Source: Zymoseptoria tritici IPO323
Lineage: Eukaryota; Ascomycota; Dothideomycetes; Mycosphaerellales; Mycosphaerellaceae
NCBI RefSeq assembly: GCF_000219625.1
Contig: NC_018214.1
Location: 868,001-932,000, forward strand
DNA length: 64,000 nucleotides
Direction of reading: 5' to 3'
The notes beneath the pieces were generated by a model, which ran no database searches, had not been told where the DNA came from, and saw only the letters and a list, made by a program, of their open reading frames with translations. This document shows, piece after piece, positions 52,069 to 63,356 of this stretch (positions within the stretch are counted from its first letter, which is position 1; the number at the start of each line of letters is the position of its first letter). The position numbers and the translations under genes are program-made.

Positions 52069-53061
52069 CCTACCGACCGATTCCTATTATCGTAGGCTTA
52101 TTCGAAAGCCTATATCTCCCTCTCGGAGCCCTATATACTTACCTATTTTTTATGTGTCTTAGTTGTTGCGATATCGTCGGTTAAAGTAATAGTAGTAATT
52201 TTAAGAATTTGCGAATCGTTATAAATTTGAGGCTAAAGCCCCGGAATCTTATCCCCGCGGAGAAATTCACTAGCGCCGGATACACCCGATTACCTCTTTA
52301 TATACGATTCGCGCACTAAAGCATATATTTATCGACAGCATTAGATTGCGCATCTGTTAGAAGAGTAGTTAAGCTGCTGTTTAAAAAAACAATTACTCTG
52401 TTTAACCGCGTAGTCGTTGCGTAACAATTAAGCGCGTAGTTTTAGTGCAGATTCTCGAAGCTATTAAAAGTTTAAGGATCCTTAAATTCTAAGAACTCCG
52501 GCGTCGTCGCTTCGTAGAAAACTTCTACAATTGTTACTCGATAGCTACTACCCCTACGACACTCGTTCTTTTTTTATATAAGAGCTCGTACGCCGAATTA
52601 AGCGTAGAAGTTAAGTTTATAGAAATTAATAGTATATTCGTCGCAGTGTCGTCCGTGAAACATTTCTAAATAACGCCGAGATAGAGAGGTAGGAATTACG
52701 CGCTAGCGTCGGATTAGACTCCGACTAGCGGCGGTAGTATTTTTAAATGTTTATGTCTACACCGCGTATTAACAACAATACCGGACTATTAAAAGGCACA
52801 CATAGGTATGTACAGCTTAATCTACGGTTTAATATAAAAAAACAACTAGCTCGCGGCGGTATATAGTTGTTAAGATACGAGGTACGGCGTAGAATTTCGA
52901 ATCTACGAGGGGGACTTCTTATCGCACCGGCTAGATTCCAAAACTTTAGAACGACTATAACTCCTTTATACGACGATAATACGACAGCTAGGTAACATAT
53001 TAATACTATTTCTTTACGAGGCGCAAGAGGCATTATTAAGGAAAGATAGTCTTTAATACTA
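52069..53061. other. AT-rich RIP-decayed repeat remnant, origin unclear
   Basis: About 1 kb between the Tc1-like remnant and the LTR retrotransposon. It is full of TpA and poor in CpA. A minus-strand frame (52743-53072) of about 105 codons is open and runs up to the LTR insertion point, suggesting it belonged to an older element that continues to the right of the retrotransposon (61699 onward). I cannot name it. An inverted pair gcgaatcgt/acgattcgc occurs at about 52207 and 52302. Confidence 0.4.
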
Positions 53062-53066
53062 ACGAA
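53062..53066. repeat. target-site duplication (left) of the Gypsy element
   Basis: ACGAA immediately before the left LTR; the same five bases follow the right LTR at 61694-61698. Five bases is the usual size for Ty3/Gypsy integrases. Confidence 0.9.
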
Positions 53067-53281
53067 TGTCACATCTGCCTCCGCCGAATACCGACAATCG
53101 GCATCTAATCCCCTGCCTTAGCGGCATATGCACCCCTACTAGGGCCTTTTAAGCTCGTTTAAGCTAGATTGCGCCTGTAGTATAAGGATACGTAGAATCT
53201 CCTCCTTCCGAGAGAGTATCGAATCGAGTCTGTTCTAAAGTGATTTATACTACTACTCTATTCTTAACTGCACCTTTTACA
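53067..53281 (+). repeat. left LTR (215 bases) of the Gypsy element
   Basis: Begins TGTCACATCTGCC and ends CCTTTTACA. It differs from the right LTR at eight positions, all transitions, so RIP rather than ordinary drift may explain most of the divergence. Confidence 0.92.
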
Positions 53282-54984
53282 CACGATTCGATCTACCCTA
53301 TAGCACGACGAATTACTTCCGAGATGGCTTTATCTCGTCCCGGCCTATTAGGGAGCAAGAGCACCCGTCGCCGTGCGAACGAACCCGCTAACGACCCGGA
53401 GACTATAGAAACCTCTACTTAGACTACTATTAGCGATAACGAAGACGCCGAAGGCGGGCCTAAAAACCTAGAAGAACCTATCGGGCACTAGGATGCCGCT
53501 AACGAGGGCGAAGAAGAACCGGAGAACCCTCTACAGGAAGAAGACACTCTACCTAAGGGAGAAGAAGACGACATTAATAAACAAATCCGCAAGGAAGAGG
53601 CCGCTACTACCAGACAGGAGCGCCTCCTCTAGCTTAGCCTTCTCTAGGCACGTAATAAGGCTATAAGGGACTGCATCGCCTAGGTATAGAATAGATCTAT
53701 CCCTACTATCCTGCCCGATGCCCTAGTTTAGCTATCTATCCCTAAGAACGCGCTCCTAAAGGCCCGGAATCCTTATATCTTCGAGGGAAAGAACCGCGCC
53801 GACTAGGAATAGTAGTAGGAAGACATTAACCGAGCAATTAACTAGGCTAGCATAGCTACTAACGAAGAAAAGATAGAATTCGCTAAAGAATAGATAGCGA
53901 GACCCTAAAAGCAGTACTAGAAGCGCTACCTTCTCGACAAGGCACCTGTTCGGCTAATATAGAGCGACATGCAGCTCGTAATGCTAGATTCTATAGGTAT
54001 AAAAGACGAACGCACCTAAAGAGCTATAGACAATATTAAAGAGGCTAAATAGGGCGACAGGACCCTAACCGGGCTAATAAACTACCTAAAAGAATAGTAG
54101 GATAAGATCGGTTATACTAACATTCCTAGGATAATCTATAAATTTAAGGGAGCTCTTACCCCGGCGGTTAGAAACAGGCTCGAATAGGGCTAAGTTACCC
54201 TTACGACCCTCGTAGATGCGGAGGAACGAGCTAATATATCATACCGACAGATATAGGAATTTAACAAAAAGCACTTAGCGAAGACTTCCGTCGACGAGAC
54301 TAACAGAAGGCGCCTAAACAAAAACAACAAGCCCCCGAGTAGGCCGAGAAGGGCTAAAACCCCCCTAAAGGCGGCTAATAAGGAGAAGTCGGCTACTACC
54401 TACTAGATATGTAGCAAAGAGGGCTACCGGCGCTAGGAATGCCCTAATAAGGACTAGTCGGGAAAAGGGAGAGCCCGTAGTAGATCTCCTCTAATCGCTG
54501 CGGGTTAAGTCTAGTACTTAGAGGCCTAAAGAAAGGCTGCCGAGCTAGGAGGAATTCCCCGAACTACGGGGGAAGGGCTAATACGCCTTAAAGTAGAGAT
54601 GTAGGGTCCTAATAGGACTAAGACACTCCGAGCACTGCTCGATTATAGAGCGCAAAGCAACTTTATAGACAACATAGCAGCTAAAGAGCTAGGCCTAAGC
54701 CCCGAGTTAGGGTAAACAGCCTAATACGTAGCACTAAACGGCTAGAGGATAGCTGTTTAGGGAGAATGCCGCGTCCCGTTTAAAGTAACGGACACTTAGG
54801 GACATACAAGAGGATATATAGAAACCTTCGCAGTCGGAAGAATCTATAGGTTCTAACTAGTCCTCGGCATGCCCTAGCTAGAACGATAGAACCCGAGGGT
54901 GAACTTTATCCGCAAAAGCGTTACCTAGAAGGGGACGAAAGGCAGATAATAGAGACCGGTTAGGCTTGTCTTACCTAAAGAGTT

Positions 54985-55820
54985 GACGGCCGAACAGACT
55001 GCACCTTCACGCGGTGGCCGTCGTAAGTACCTTCCTCGGAAGGGAAACCAAGACAGTCTGGAAGAAACCTCCTCGAAAACCTCTCGAATCCGCCCGAAAT
55101 CCTTCTCGAAATCCGCCTCGAAATCCTTCTCGAAATCCGCCTCGAAATACGAGCTACAACAGAACAACAGCACGATTCGAACGAATAGCCCTCTACGCTA
55201 CGAACGAGAAGAAGAAGAAGAAGAAGAAGAAGAAGAGGCAGTCCACTCTGTCCTATACGCGCACCTCCTCGAAATCCGAACCGAAGCACTTTAAAGAGCT
55301 GGAACAGTCGGTGGAATCCACAACTCTGCGATCAACCTGCGTAGCTATATGCGTTTAGAAGCGACATATAGTTCCACAAAGGCGTATTAAGGATAAGAGA
55401 AGGCAGCGAGTTAGACAGCTGCTTTTGCACTGCTTTTGCACTGCATTCTGCACTACTTTTGCACTGCATTCTGCACTGCTTTTGCACTGCATTCTACGCT
55501 CCTTTTTTTCGAATTTGTAGCGTGTGTGCGAAGCGGAAGGATCCGCTAAAAATTCTGCAAAAGCTTAGCGCGAAAATTCTGTAGCCTTAGGCTGCAACAC
55601 TCGCTTAATTTCCTTTATCTCGCATTTGTTTAAAGTCCTTTGGCAGATTCTGCTTATAGGTCCTGCCTTAGGCACGGGGTTTCCCCTAAGGTTAAAGAAT
55701 ACCAAAAGAATTTGATTATAAATAGATCTACTGCCTTGTTCGCAAGGCCGTCCTATATAGTCTTAGACTCCAAAAGGACGTAAATGGAACAAACAAACAA
55801 ACAAACAAACAAAACAACAA
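54985..55820 (+). mobile_element. SINE-like retroposon, copy 3 (836 bases)
   Basis: Same 5' end (gacggccgaacagactgc) and (ACAAACAA)n tail as copies 1 and 2, with the 14-base duplication ttacctaaagagtt at 54971-54984 and 55821-55834. It interrupts the Gypsy element between protease and RT (after ..LVLPKEL). It carries a duplicated 'aatccttctcgaaatccgcctcg' unit, a long GAAGAA run, and an expanded 'tgcttttgcactgc' array near 55430-55500. Confidence 0.87.
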
Positions 55821-57077
55821 TTACCTAAAGAGTTCTAGAAGGACGCCTCCGGCATCCCTTCGGGGCGCGTTTAGGCCCTTGCCGCTTAATGCACAGACGA
55901 CGCGCTAAAAGAACCGGAACTTCTAAGCGAATTCTCGGATTTCGCGGACGTTTTCGCAGAAGGAAACGAGTCCCTTCTCCCCAAGACGGGGCCGAATAAG
56001 CTTAGTATCGACCTCGAAGAAGGTAAGGAGGCCCTGTACGGCCTATTGTACAACCTCTTTATAACAGAACTAGAGACTCTACGTAACTACCTCGCCGACA
56101 GCCTAGAGAAGGGGTAGATCCGCCCCTCGACCTCCCTAGCGGGGGTAGGCATCCTCTTTGTAAAGAAAAAGGACAGTAGCCTACATCTATACGTCGACTA
56201 TAGGGCCCTTAATGCCGTTACTATTAAGAATAGACACGCCCTGCCCCTCGTCTAGGAATCTCTGGACTAGTTAGCGCCGGCAAAGTTCTTTACAAAGCTA
56301 GATATACGAGACGCGTACTATCGCATCCGAATTAAGGAGAGTAACTAGTAGAAAACTACCTTTCGGACGAGGTATGGCTACTTTAAGTACACTATAGTCC
56401 CGTTTAGGCTAACTAACGCCCTAGCAGTGTTCTAAGGATATATAAACTACGCCCTCCGGGGCCTGCTAGACTACTATGTTATAGTATACCTCGACAATAT
56501 CTTAATATACTTACAAGACGCCGAAAGCTACAAGAAACACGTTAGGATAGTCCTCGAGAGACTTAGAAGACACCGACTCTTTGCTAAACTGTTAAAGTGC
56601 GAGTTCTTTAAGCGGCAAGTCGGCTACCTTAGGTTCGTAGTAACCCTAAAAGGGGTCGAAATAGAGGCAGAAAGGATCTAAGCTATCGCTAACTAGCCCC
56701 TTCCGGCCTTAGTTAGGGATATTCGCATCTTTATCGGATTTGCGAACTACTACCGCTAGTTTATTAAGGGATTCTCCCGCATAGCTGGCCTACTAAACTA
56801 CTTAATAGAGAGAGGCCTAAATAGTGCTAAAGGAGGACACCGACAGAGAAAGGAGGAATTAGTCCCCCTCGAACTCTTACCTAACGTAATACAAGCATTC
56901 TAGCAGTTAAAGACTAGGTTTATTAAAGCGCCTATCTTACGGCATTTCGACCCAAAACTGCCTATCCGCGTCGCAACAGATGCCTCTAGGTTCGCCGTCG
57001 GGGCAGTACTATCCTAACTGCATAAAACGGAAGGCAAAATACACTAGTACCTAGTAGCCTTCTTCTCTAGCAAGATA

Positions 57078-57917
57078 TTGTTTGTTTGTTTGTTTGTTTG
57101 TTCCATTTACGTCCTTTCGGAGTCCAAGACTATGTAGGACGGCCTTGCAAGCAAGGCAGTAGATCTATTTACAATCAAATTCTTTCAGTATTCTTTGACC
57201 TTAGGGGAAACCCCGTGCCTAAGGCAGGACCTGCAAGCAGAATCTGCCGAAGGACTTCAAAACAGCGCAAGACAAAGGAAATCAAACGAGTGTCGTTGTC
57301 TGCAGCCGGGGCTGCAGAAGTCTGCAGCCGGCGCTGCAGAAGTCTGCAGCCGGGGCTGCAGAATTTTCGCGCCAAGCTTTTTGCAGAATTTTTAGCGGAT
57401 CCTTCCGCTTCGCACGCACGCTGCAAATTCGAAATGTAGTGCAAAAGTAGTGCAAGCAGCTGTCCAACTCGCTGTCTTCTCTTGTCCTTAATATGCCTTT
57501 GTGGAACTGTATGCCGCTTCCAAACGCATACAGCTACGCAGGTTGATCGCAGAGTTGTGGATTCCACCGAGTTCCAGCTCTTTGAAGTGCATGTATGCTT
57601 CCTTTGAGGGTGACGAAGTCTCTAGAGAAGGGACATGCGATTTCGATTCGGATTTCGAGGAGGTGCGCGTATAGGGCAGAGTGGACTGCTTCTTCTTGTT
57701 CGTAACGTAGAGGGCTGTTCGTTCGAATCGTGCCGTTGTTCTGTTGTAGCTTGTATTTCGATAGGAGGCGTACCTCCAGGTCGTGTTGTTGTTGTTGTTG
57801 TAAGGGAAGAGGGATCAACGGCCTCTCCAATCCTCCGGAGGAAACTTGGCTCTGCAACGACGGTGTCGTCGCAGGTTCGTAGCCGGCACCACGTACAGGT
57901 GTTCCTCGTCGCCGACC
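57078..57917 (-). mobile_element. SINE-like retroposon, copy 4 (840 bases), alternative 5' head
   Basis: Inserted in reverse inside the RNase H region of the Gypsy element, between SSKI and NAAERNY of that frame. The 14-base duplication is tctctagcaagata (57064-57077 and 57918-57931). The 3' two-thirds matches the other copies. The first roughly 150 bases (57765-57917 on the minus strand) are different: 'ggtcggcgacgaggaacacc' and an (ACA)n run replace the 'acggccgaacagactgc' head. The sequence is the least decayed of the five, with a tripled 'gctgcagaagtctgcagccg'-type unit at 57300-57365. Confidence 0.85.
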
Positions 57918-60009
57918 TCTCTAGCAAGATAAACGCGGCCGAAAGGAACTATAACACATACGATTAAGAGCTTCTCGCTATAGTCGAGGCCTTTAAGCAC
58001 TAGAGACACTACATTAAGGGAGCTTCGCACTAAATTAAGGTCTTAACGGACTATTACAACCTAAAATAGTTTATAACAACTAAGCAACTAAGCCGAAGAT
58101 AGGCAAGATAGGCAGAGCAGCTGTCAAACGTCGACTTCCGCATAACATACAACCCGGGGTCGCTTAATGCCGCCGCGGACGGAGTAAGCAGATGCCTAGA
58201 CTTAGAAGATAGGGACTACTCGGGACGGTGGATTAACGAAAGCGACAGTGCTCCTGTATTAGATACCCTTCGGCACTAACTAGGTCTGTCCGAGGGAATA
58301 ACAGCCGAATTTAGCCCCGTTCGGTCTATAATAGCAGTTATAACCTACTATCTGCAGCTCGCTAGGACCTACTGCAGCAAAACGTATATAATAGCGAGCA
58401 CTCTAATAGAAGAATTATTAGACTCCCCGCTAATTAATATAATACGCGAAAGCCTAAAACATAACCCTATAGCATCGACAGTCGAACTAGCTATAAATAA
58501 CCCGGATCCGCCGGAATAGACCTAAAGGTAGGCTATATAAGGCGAATTCCTCTTCTACGAACGGAAACTGTACGTGCCTACGGGCCTAGTACGCCTAGCA
58601 GCTCTCCGCTAGTGCTATAACGATCCCCTAGCCGGCTACTTTGGTTTTAAACAGACCCTAGAGCTGTTGCAATAGTCGTTCTACTAGCTAGATATAAGAA
58701 AATACGTTAAGGACTACGTAAACAGCTGCTAGACATACGATAGGGCGAAGCTACAGCGATGTAGCCTATATAGAGAACTCTATACGGAAGCTCTACTAAA
58801 CGGGCCCTAAGAGGACCTAATATTAGATTTTATTACCGATCTGCCCTTAAGTACGTTTATAGGGCATATATACGACTTAATCCTCGTCGTTATAGACAGG
58901 TGGTCCAAAATAGCCTACTATATTCTAGTACGGAAGGATATTAACGCCGAAACCCTCGCGGAGGTCTTCCTAAGAGAAATCTTCCGCCTTTACAGAACTC
59001 CTAAGTTAATTACGTCCGACAGAGGACTAATCCTTATATCTAAGTTCTGGAGTACGCTTTGCTACTACCTTAGGGTCCGAAGGGGCCTAAGTACTACATA
59101 TTACCCCTAAACGGACGGTTAGACGGAACGTTAGAACCAAACGCTAGAGCAATACCTACGAGTATACTACAACTACGAATAGGACGACTAGGCACAGATG
59201 CTGTCGGTAGCCGAATTCTCTTATAACGATAGCGTTTATGCGACAACAAGGGTAACACTATTCTAAGCATATAACGTTCGCGATCTAATTGCCGCTAGAT
59301 AGCCCGACCTGCCCTAATTAGAGGGCAAAGCTCCTAGTACGGCGGAAATAGCGCACAGAGTAATCGGCCTACAGAAAACGCTACATAAAAGACTAGCTGC
59401 GTTATAGGAGAGACACGCACAATACTACAATGCTTGCAAAACTACGAAAACATATAAGGTTAGCGACCGTATGTACCTCTCTACTCGATATTTAAAGTCT
59501 ATCCGGCCGTCGGAAAAGCTCGATTACAAGTATGTCGGCCTATATAGGATTAAGCGAGTCGTAAACGACGTCGCGTACACGCTGGAACTGCCGGAAACGA
59601 TAAATATCTATCCTACGTTCTATATCTCCCTGCTAGAGGAGGAAAAACCTACTAAACTTACCGAACAGGCCTAGAATAGCCTAAAGGAGATCCGATTAGA
59701 GGAACCTAACGTTTACGTAGTAGATAAGATCCTAAAGCGTAAGAAACAACACGGCAGATAGATATACAGGATCGCGTAGAAGGGCTGGCCCGCGTCTGAA
59801 AACACTTAGGAACCTACGACTTACATTAGCCCTACTACGATAAGAGCATTTAATAAAAGCACGGGAGGTACTAAGGGCGGTAGACTAGCACGATAGATAT
59901 ACAAACGCGTTATTAGTTACTATTAAGGCCCAAAAGACACTAGTTAATACTACACAGACTCCTTAGTCCGGTTCCTAGTTACCTAAAAATTTTCTCTACC
60001 TTAGAAGAA

Positions 60010-61440
60010 TTTCAATCTAATAAAATCCTAGGGGGGGAAATTAGGGGCCAAACGGGCCCCTAAGGACGACATTATTACACAACGAGAGACAATTGAGCAT
60101 AGTAAAGTCATTTTAATTCTATCTAATCTATAAGTCGCTAAGTCGTAGCAAAAAGAAACAACCCGGGCGTTACCGCGCCTATTAGTCCTAAAACGAGCCT
60201 AAAAGAGGCTAAAAGAGACAAAAGAAACACGAAAAAGCGCTTACATACTTATTCCTTAGGCTTAAGGTCCCTAGAGAGGTCGTACTCGGTCGGACGGAGC
60301 ACTCCCTTTACAACGGAGGCCTTCGAGCCCTTCTTAGCGCCTATACAGGTGTAGACGGTGTCTAGAGCGGCCGAAAGGGCCCGAACGCGACGCCTTAGGC
60401 GGTCCTCGGTAGATCCTTAGGCTAGAATAAGTTGCTTACGGGGGGTGTTAGGCACGTCTTTACCCTATTAGGGTTAGTAGGGCACTTTTGGGCAAGAAGG
60501 GACCTAAATACTTACAAGCTCCCTCTTTCGCTTTACAGCCTCCTTAGCGAGCAACTTCTCGCGCTTTCCGAACACAAGCGGTCCCTTCTAGTCGAATTTG
60601 GCCTTGCCTTAGTATAGATAGAGGCCGTTAACACTAGTAAAGGAGTTAAAGCGCCTAAAAGGGGGTTAACGGAGCTAAATAGACCCGAACTAACTATATA
60701 TACCCCTAAATGCGCACGTAGACCGCCTTGTAGGCCGCACAAGCCGCCGCAGCTATCGCTCCGGTACCATCGGCGGTAATAGCGGCCCTACGGAGCTTAT
60801 TAGCCCTCGTAATGTCGCCTTTAACTAGTTCCGGCATCTTTTGACCACATTAGCCCCCGAAAGCCCCCTTTTAAACCCGTACATACCTAGAAACAATCGC
60901 GGTTAGAGCAATTGTAACACTTTAGGTAATATTCGTCCTTATTATTAGTTGCCTACTTATCCGGCGATTCGCGCGCAAAGAGGCAGAACTAGGCTAAATC
61001 GGCCTTATTTAAGGGCTTGTTAAGGCAGTTAACGCACGGATTGCCCTTAAAGATGCCGTTAGCGGCGAATTGCTTACGTTAGGTCGCGATAGAGGCGGGT
61101 TACGTTATAATAGGCTCGTTCGGTCGCGGATAGGGTCGTTTGGTAAGAATAGCGGTTTTTCGATAAAAGTCGAGGTCGTCCGGTAGAAAATAGGGCTAGA
61201 AGGGAACTAAACGCTACGTTAGCACTATACAGGCTACAAATACCCCTTAGGGGGGCACTTTTAGACCTATTTAGCTATCGGATAGGGTTAAGTTACACTT
61301 ACTAAGTCTGCACAAGGTTGTTAAAGAAGAGAAGAACTCGAGGGATCCGAGCCTAGGTTTTAAAGCCGCAGTAGACCCCGATTAAGGCCTTAGGCTATTA
61401 AACTTGGCAAACACTAAAAAGAATTTACTCGAGGTAAAAC
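60010..61440 (-). pseudogene. antisense cysteine-rich ORF remnant between pol and the right LTR
   Basis: On the minus strand, opposite to gag-pol, one register reads as protein apart from TAA/TAG at likely Gln/Trp codons. A block at about 60880-61060 (KQFAANGIFKGNPCVNCLNK.. then ..FCLFARESPDK.. then ..EYYLKCYNCSNRDC) has paired CxxC motifs spaced like a zinc-binding domain. Further minus-strand pieces (ARPNSTRRDRLC, GDITRANKLRRAAITADG) continue toward 60240. An antisense gene in the 3' region of LTR elements is unusual. Function unknown; nucleic-acid binding is only a guess from the CxxC pairs. Confidence 0.5.
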
Positions 61441-61478
61441 CGTTCAGAGCGCGACGCTCTGCGCAAGGAGGGGGGCTA

Positions 61479-61693
61479 TGTTACATCTGCCTCCGCCGAA
61501 TACCGACAATCGGCATCTAATCCCCTACCTTAGCAGCATATGCACCCCTACTAGGGCCTTTTAAGCTCGTTTAAGCCAGATTGCGCCTGTAGTATAAGGA
61601 TACGTAGAATCTCCTCCTTCCGAGAGAGTATCGAATCGAGTCTGTTCTGAAGTAATTCATACTGCTACTCTATTCTTAACTGCACCTTTTACA
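61479..61693 (+). repeat. right LTR (215 bases) of the Gypsy element
   Basis: Begins TGTTACATCTGCC, ends CCTTTTACA, preceded by a polypurine tract and followed by the target duplication ACGAA at 61694-61698. Same length as the left LTR. Confidence 0.92.
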
Positions 61694-61698
61694 ACGAA

Positions 61699-63356
61699 AT
61701 CGACCGGCTAGTTGTTAAGAGCTAGCCTCCGAGGGTTGCGCTAAAATAACGATCTATCTGTATCTATTCCGCACGCTCGAACGCTCGAATTCGTAAGCAA
61801 CAACACTACTATTAACGAGCTCTACACCTTACTCGCTATTATTACTACTATTATCTATGCTCTTAAGGAAGGCCTTAATGTTCTTCTTCGACTATAGGGC
61901 ACGTCGGACGCTAGTCTAAGGCACATGCTTAGCTAGCTTAGCGTCCGGCTCGCGCTTTACTATACCTATGTTCTAGAAGTCGCTAGTAAGTGCGATTGCG
62001 GCGTCCGTTAACGCCGCCGCTATAATATTGTACTTACGTACGAGCTATTTGTAGTACGCGGACACCGTGTACGTCTCTTCTATAGCTGCAGAATAGCGGG
62101 CAGGTAGAGGACTGCTCCGCGGTGCGGTATCGACAGGTGGCGTTAGTAAAGCCGGTAGTTGTAGCTATAGCGGATACTATATTAGCATTAGCATCGTTAG
62201 AGCCGGCGCCGGTGTTAGTGTTAGTGCTAGTACTAGTGTAGGCTCTACAACCGGTCGCTTCTTGCTACGATAGGTGTCCTTATCTAGCTTAATAACCTTC
62301 TTAATAATATAATCCGGCATAGACTAAACGATAGTAGAGCTAGCAAGCACTATAGCCTTCTACTCGTTAACGTATACTCCGAGAACGCTATAGTGCTTAC
62401 TACGGCCGTTAATATAACACCCTATTATAAGCCTGCTCTTGCTATTACTACATTGCCGGTCTTCGCATTTAATAGCCTCTAAGCACTTCTTAAACATAGC
62501 AATCGTCGCCTCGAATGTATCTACTGTCTTATCGTTAGCTAACTTCCTTCCCTTACGTTGTTATAAGGAAGGAGCTTGTTCTTAGTTAGAGTCTATTGCT
62601 ATTAAGCCGTTAGACGACTTAGCAATAACCGGCTTACCGCTACGTTTATTACTCTATACCTCCGTAATAGCAATAGTTATCTCGTAGCCCTTAAAGTGCT
62701 TAATAAGCGGTGCTACCTATATAGTCTATTGCTATAAGTCTATGCTTATTATATCCTTAGGTAGACTACAAGCTGACCGAGTATGCTTCTTAGCCGTTAT
62801 AAGGGCCCTCCTTAATATTAAGTAACACTACATTCCTTGCTCCTTTGTATGCTTCTTAGCTAGTCTCTTAGCCTTAACTATAAGGTCGTCGACAGCCTAG
62901 TAATCGCCGGTATATATATAGTTAAAGGGGTCGGCTAATTAGCGCTTATTAAAGGCTACGCTATAGCGCACGAGGATCGATAAAGGCAGCTCGTTAGCCG
63001 CTTTAGAGGTTTTAAGGCGTTTGGAGGGCGTTAGAGTCGCTAACGTATTCGAATCCTAAGACTACTAATTAGTAGCTTCCCTTACGGGCTTCTAGACGTC
63101 GCTATAGTTGTCCGATTAACCTAATTTTTAAACGAGCTTAGTTAGCTATATTAATAGATAGATCCTATAACTTACTAGCAATGTTAGATGTTAGTAGTAG
63201 TAGTTTTAGAGTAGGGAGGGCTAGTAGCTAAATCGCCGGTTTAGGCGTTGTTAGCGCCGACGACTCCTTACCCCCCTTACGAGCCTTCTTCGACTAAGGA
63301 GCCTTCTTTAGCTGCTGTCTCTTATTAGCACTACCGGTAGTACTGCCCTTGCCCTT
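61699..63356 (-). pseudogene. RIP-decayed repeat ORF of unknown family
   Basis: A minus-strand register from about 63350 down to about 61870 reads as a protein with TAG/TAA at intervals: a Lys-rich start, then NKR.LADPFNYIYTGDY, VDDLIVKAKRLAKKHTKEQG, CYLILRRALITAKKHTRSAC, LIKHFKGYEITIAITEV, TFEATIAMFKKCLEAIK, and GRSKHYSVLGVYVNE. It looks like a multicopy fungal protein rather than a host gene. I do not recognise a transposase catalytic motif. SINE-like copy 5 cuts into its upstream end. The Gypsy element may have landed in the same unit, whose other part would lie at 52.1-53.06 kb. Confidence 0.45.

Larger units (their letters stand above)
53067..61693 (+). mobile_element. Ty3/Gypsy chromovirus-type LTR retrotransposon, complete ends, RIP-inactivated
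   Basis: 8.6 kb including two nested SINE-like copies (about 6.95 kb without them). Order is LTR, gag, protease, RT, RNase H, integrase, chromodomain, polypurine tract, LTR. Gag starts about 53324 and ends in a decayed CCHC knuckle near 54415 (C-S-K-E-G-Y-R-R-stop-E-C). The protease is near 54640 (LLDYRA in place of LLDSGA). The RT (about 56030-56650) has FFTKLDIRDAYYRIRI and YLDNIL where YLDDIL is expected. RNase H ([13 protein letters not shown]) is split by an insertion. The integrase (about 58790-59200) shows FITDLPLS, TSDRG and the TDG..TE box. A C-terminal chromodomain follows (VDKILKRKK, KGWPASENT). Dozens of TAG/TAA stops close every frame. The polypurine tract is gcaaggaggggggc at about 61463-61476. 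A plain tRNA primer site was not recognised after the left LTR. Confidence 0.93.

Noticed and set aside
57720..57740. tRNA B-box-like GTTCGAATC in the SINE-like family
   Set aside because: It lies in the middle of the element on the antisense strand without a matching A-box at the right distance, so I do not claim a tRNA-derived head.
61699..61725. 19-base match (cgaccggctagttgttaag) between the Gypsy right flank and the Tc1-like transposase near 51779
   Set aside because: The match does not extend on either side, so it does not show that the flank is part of the Tc1-like element; noted only as a curiosity.
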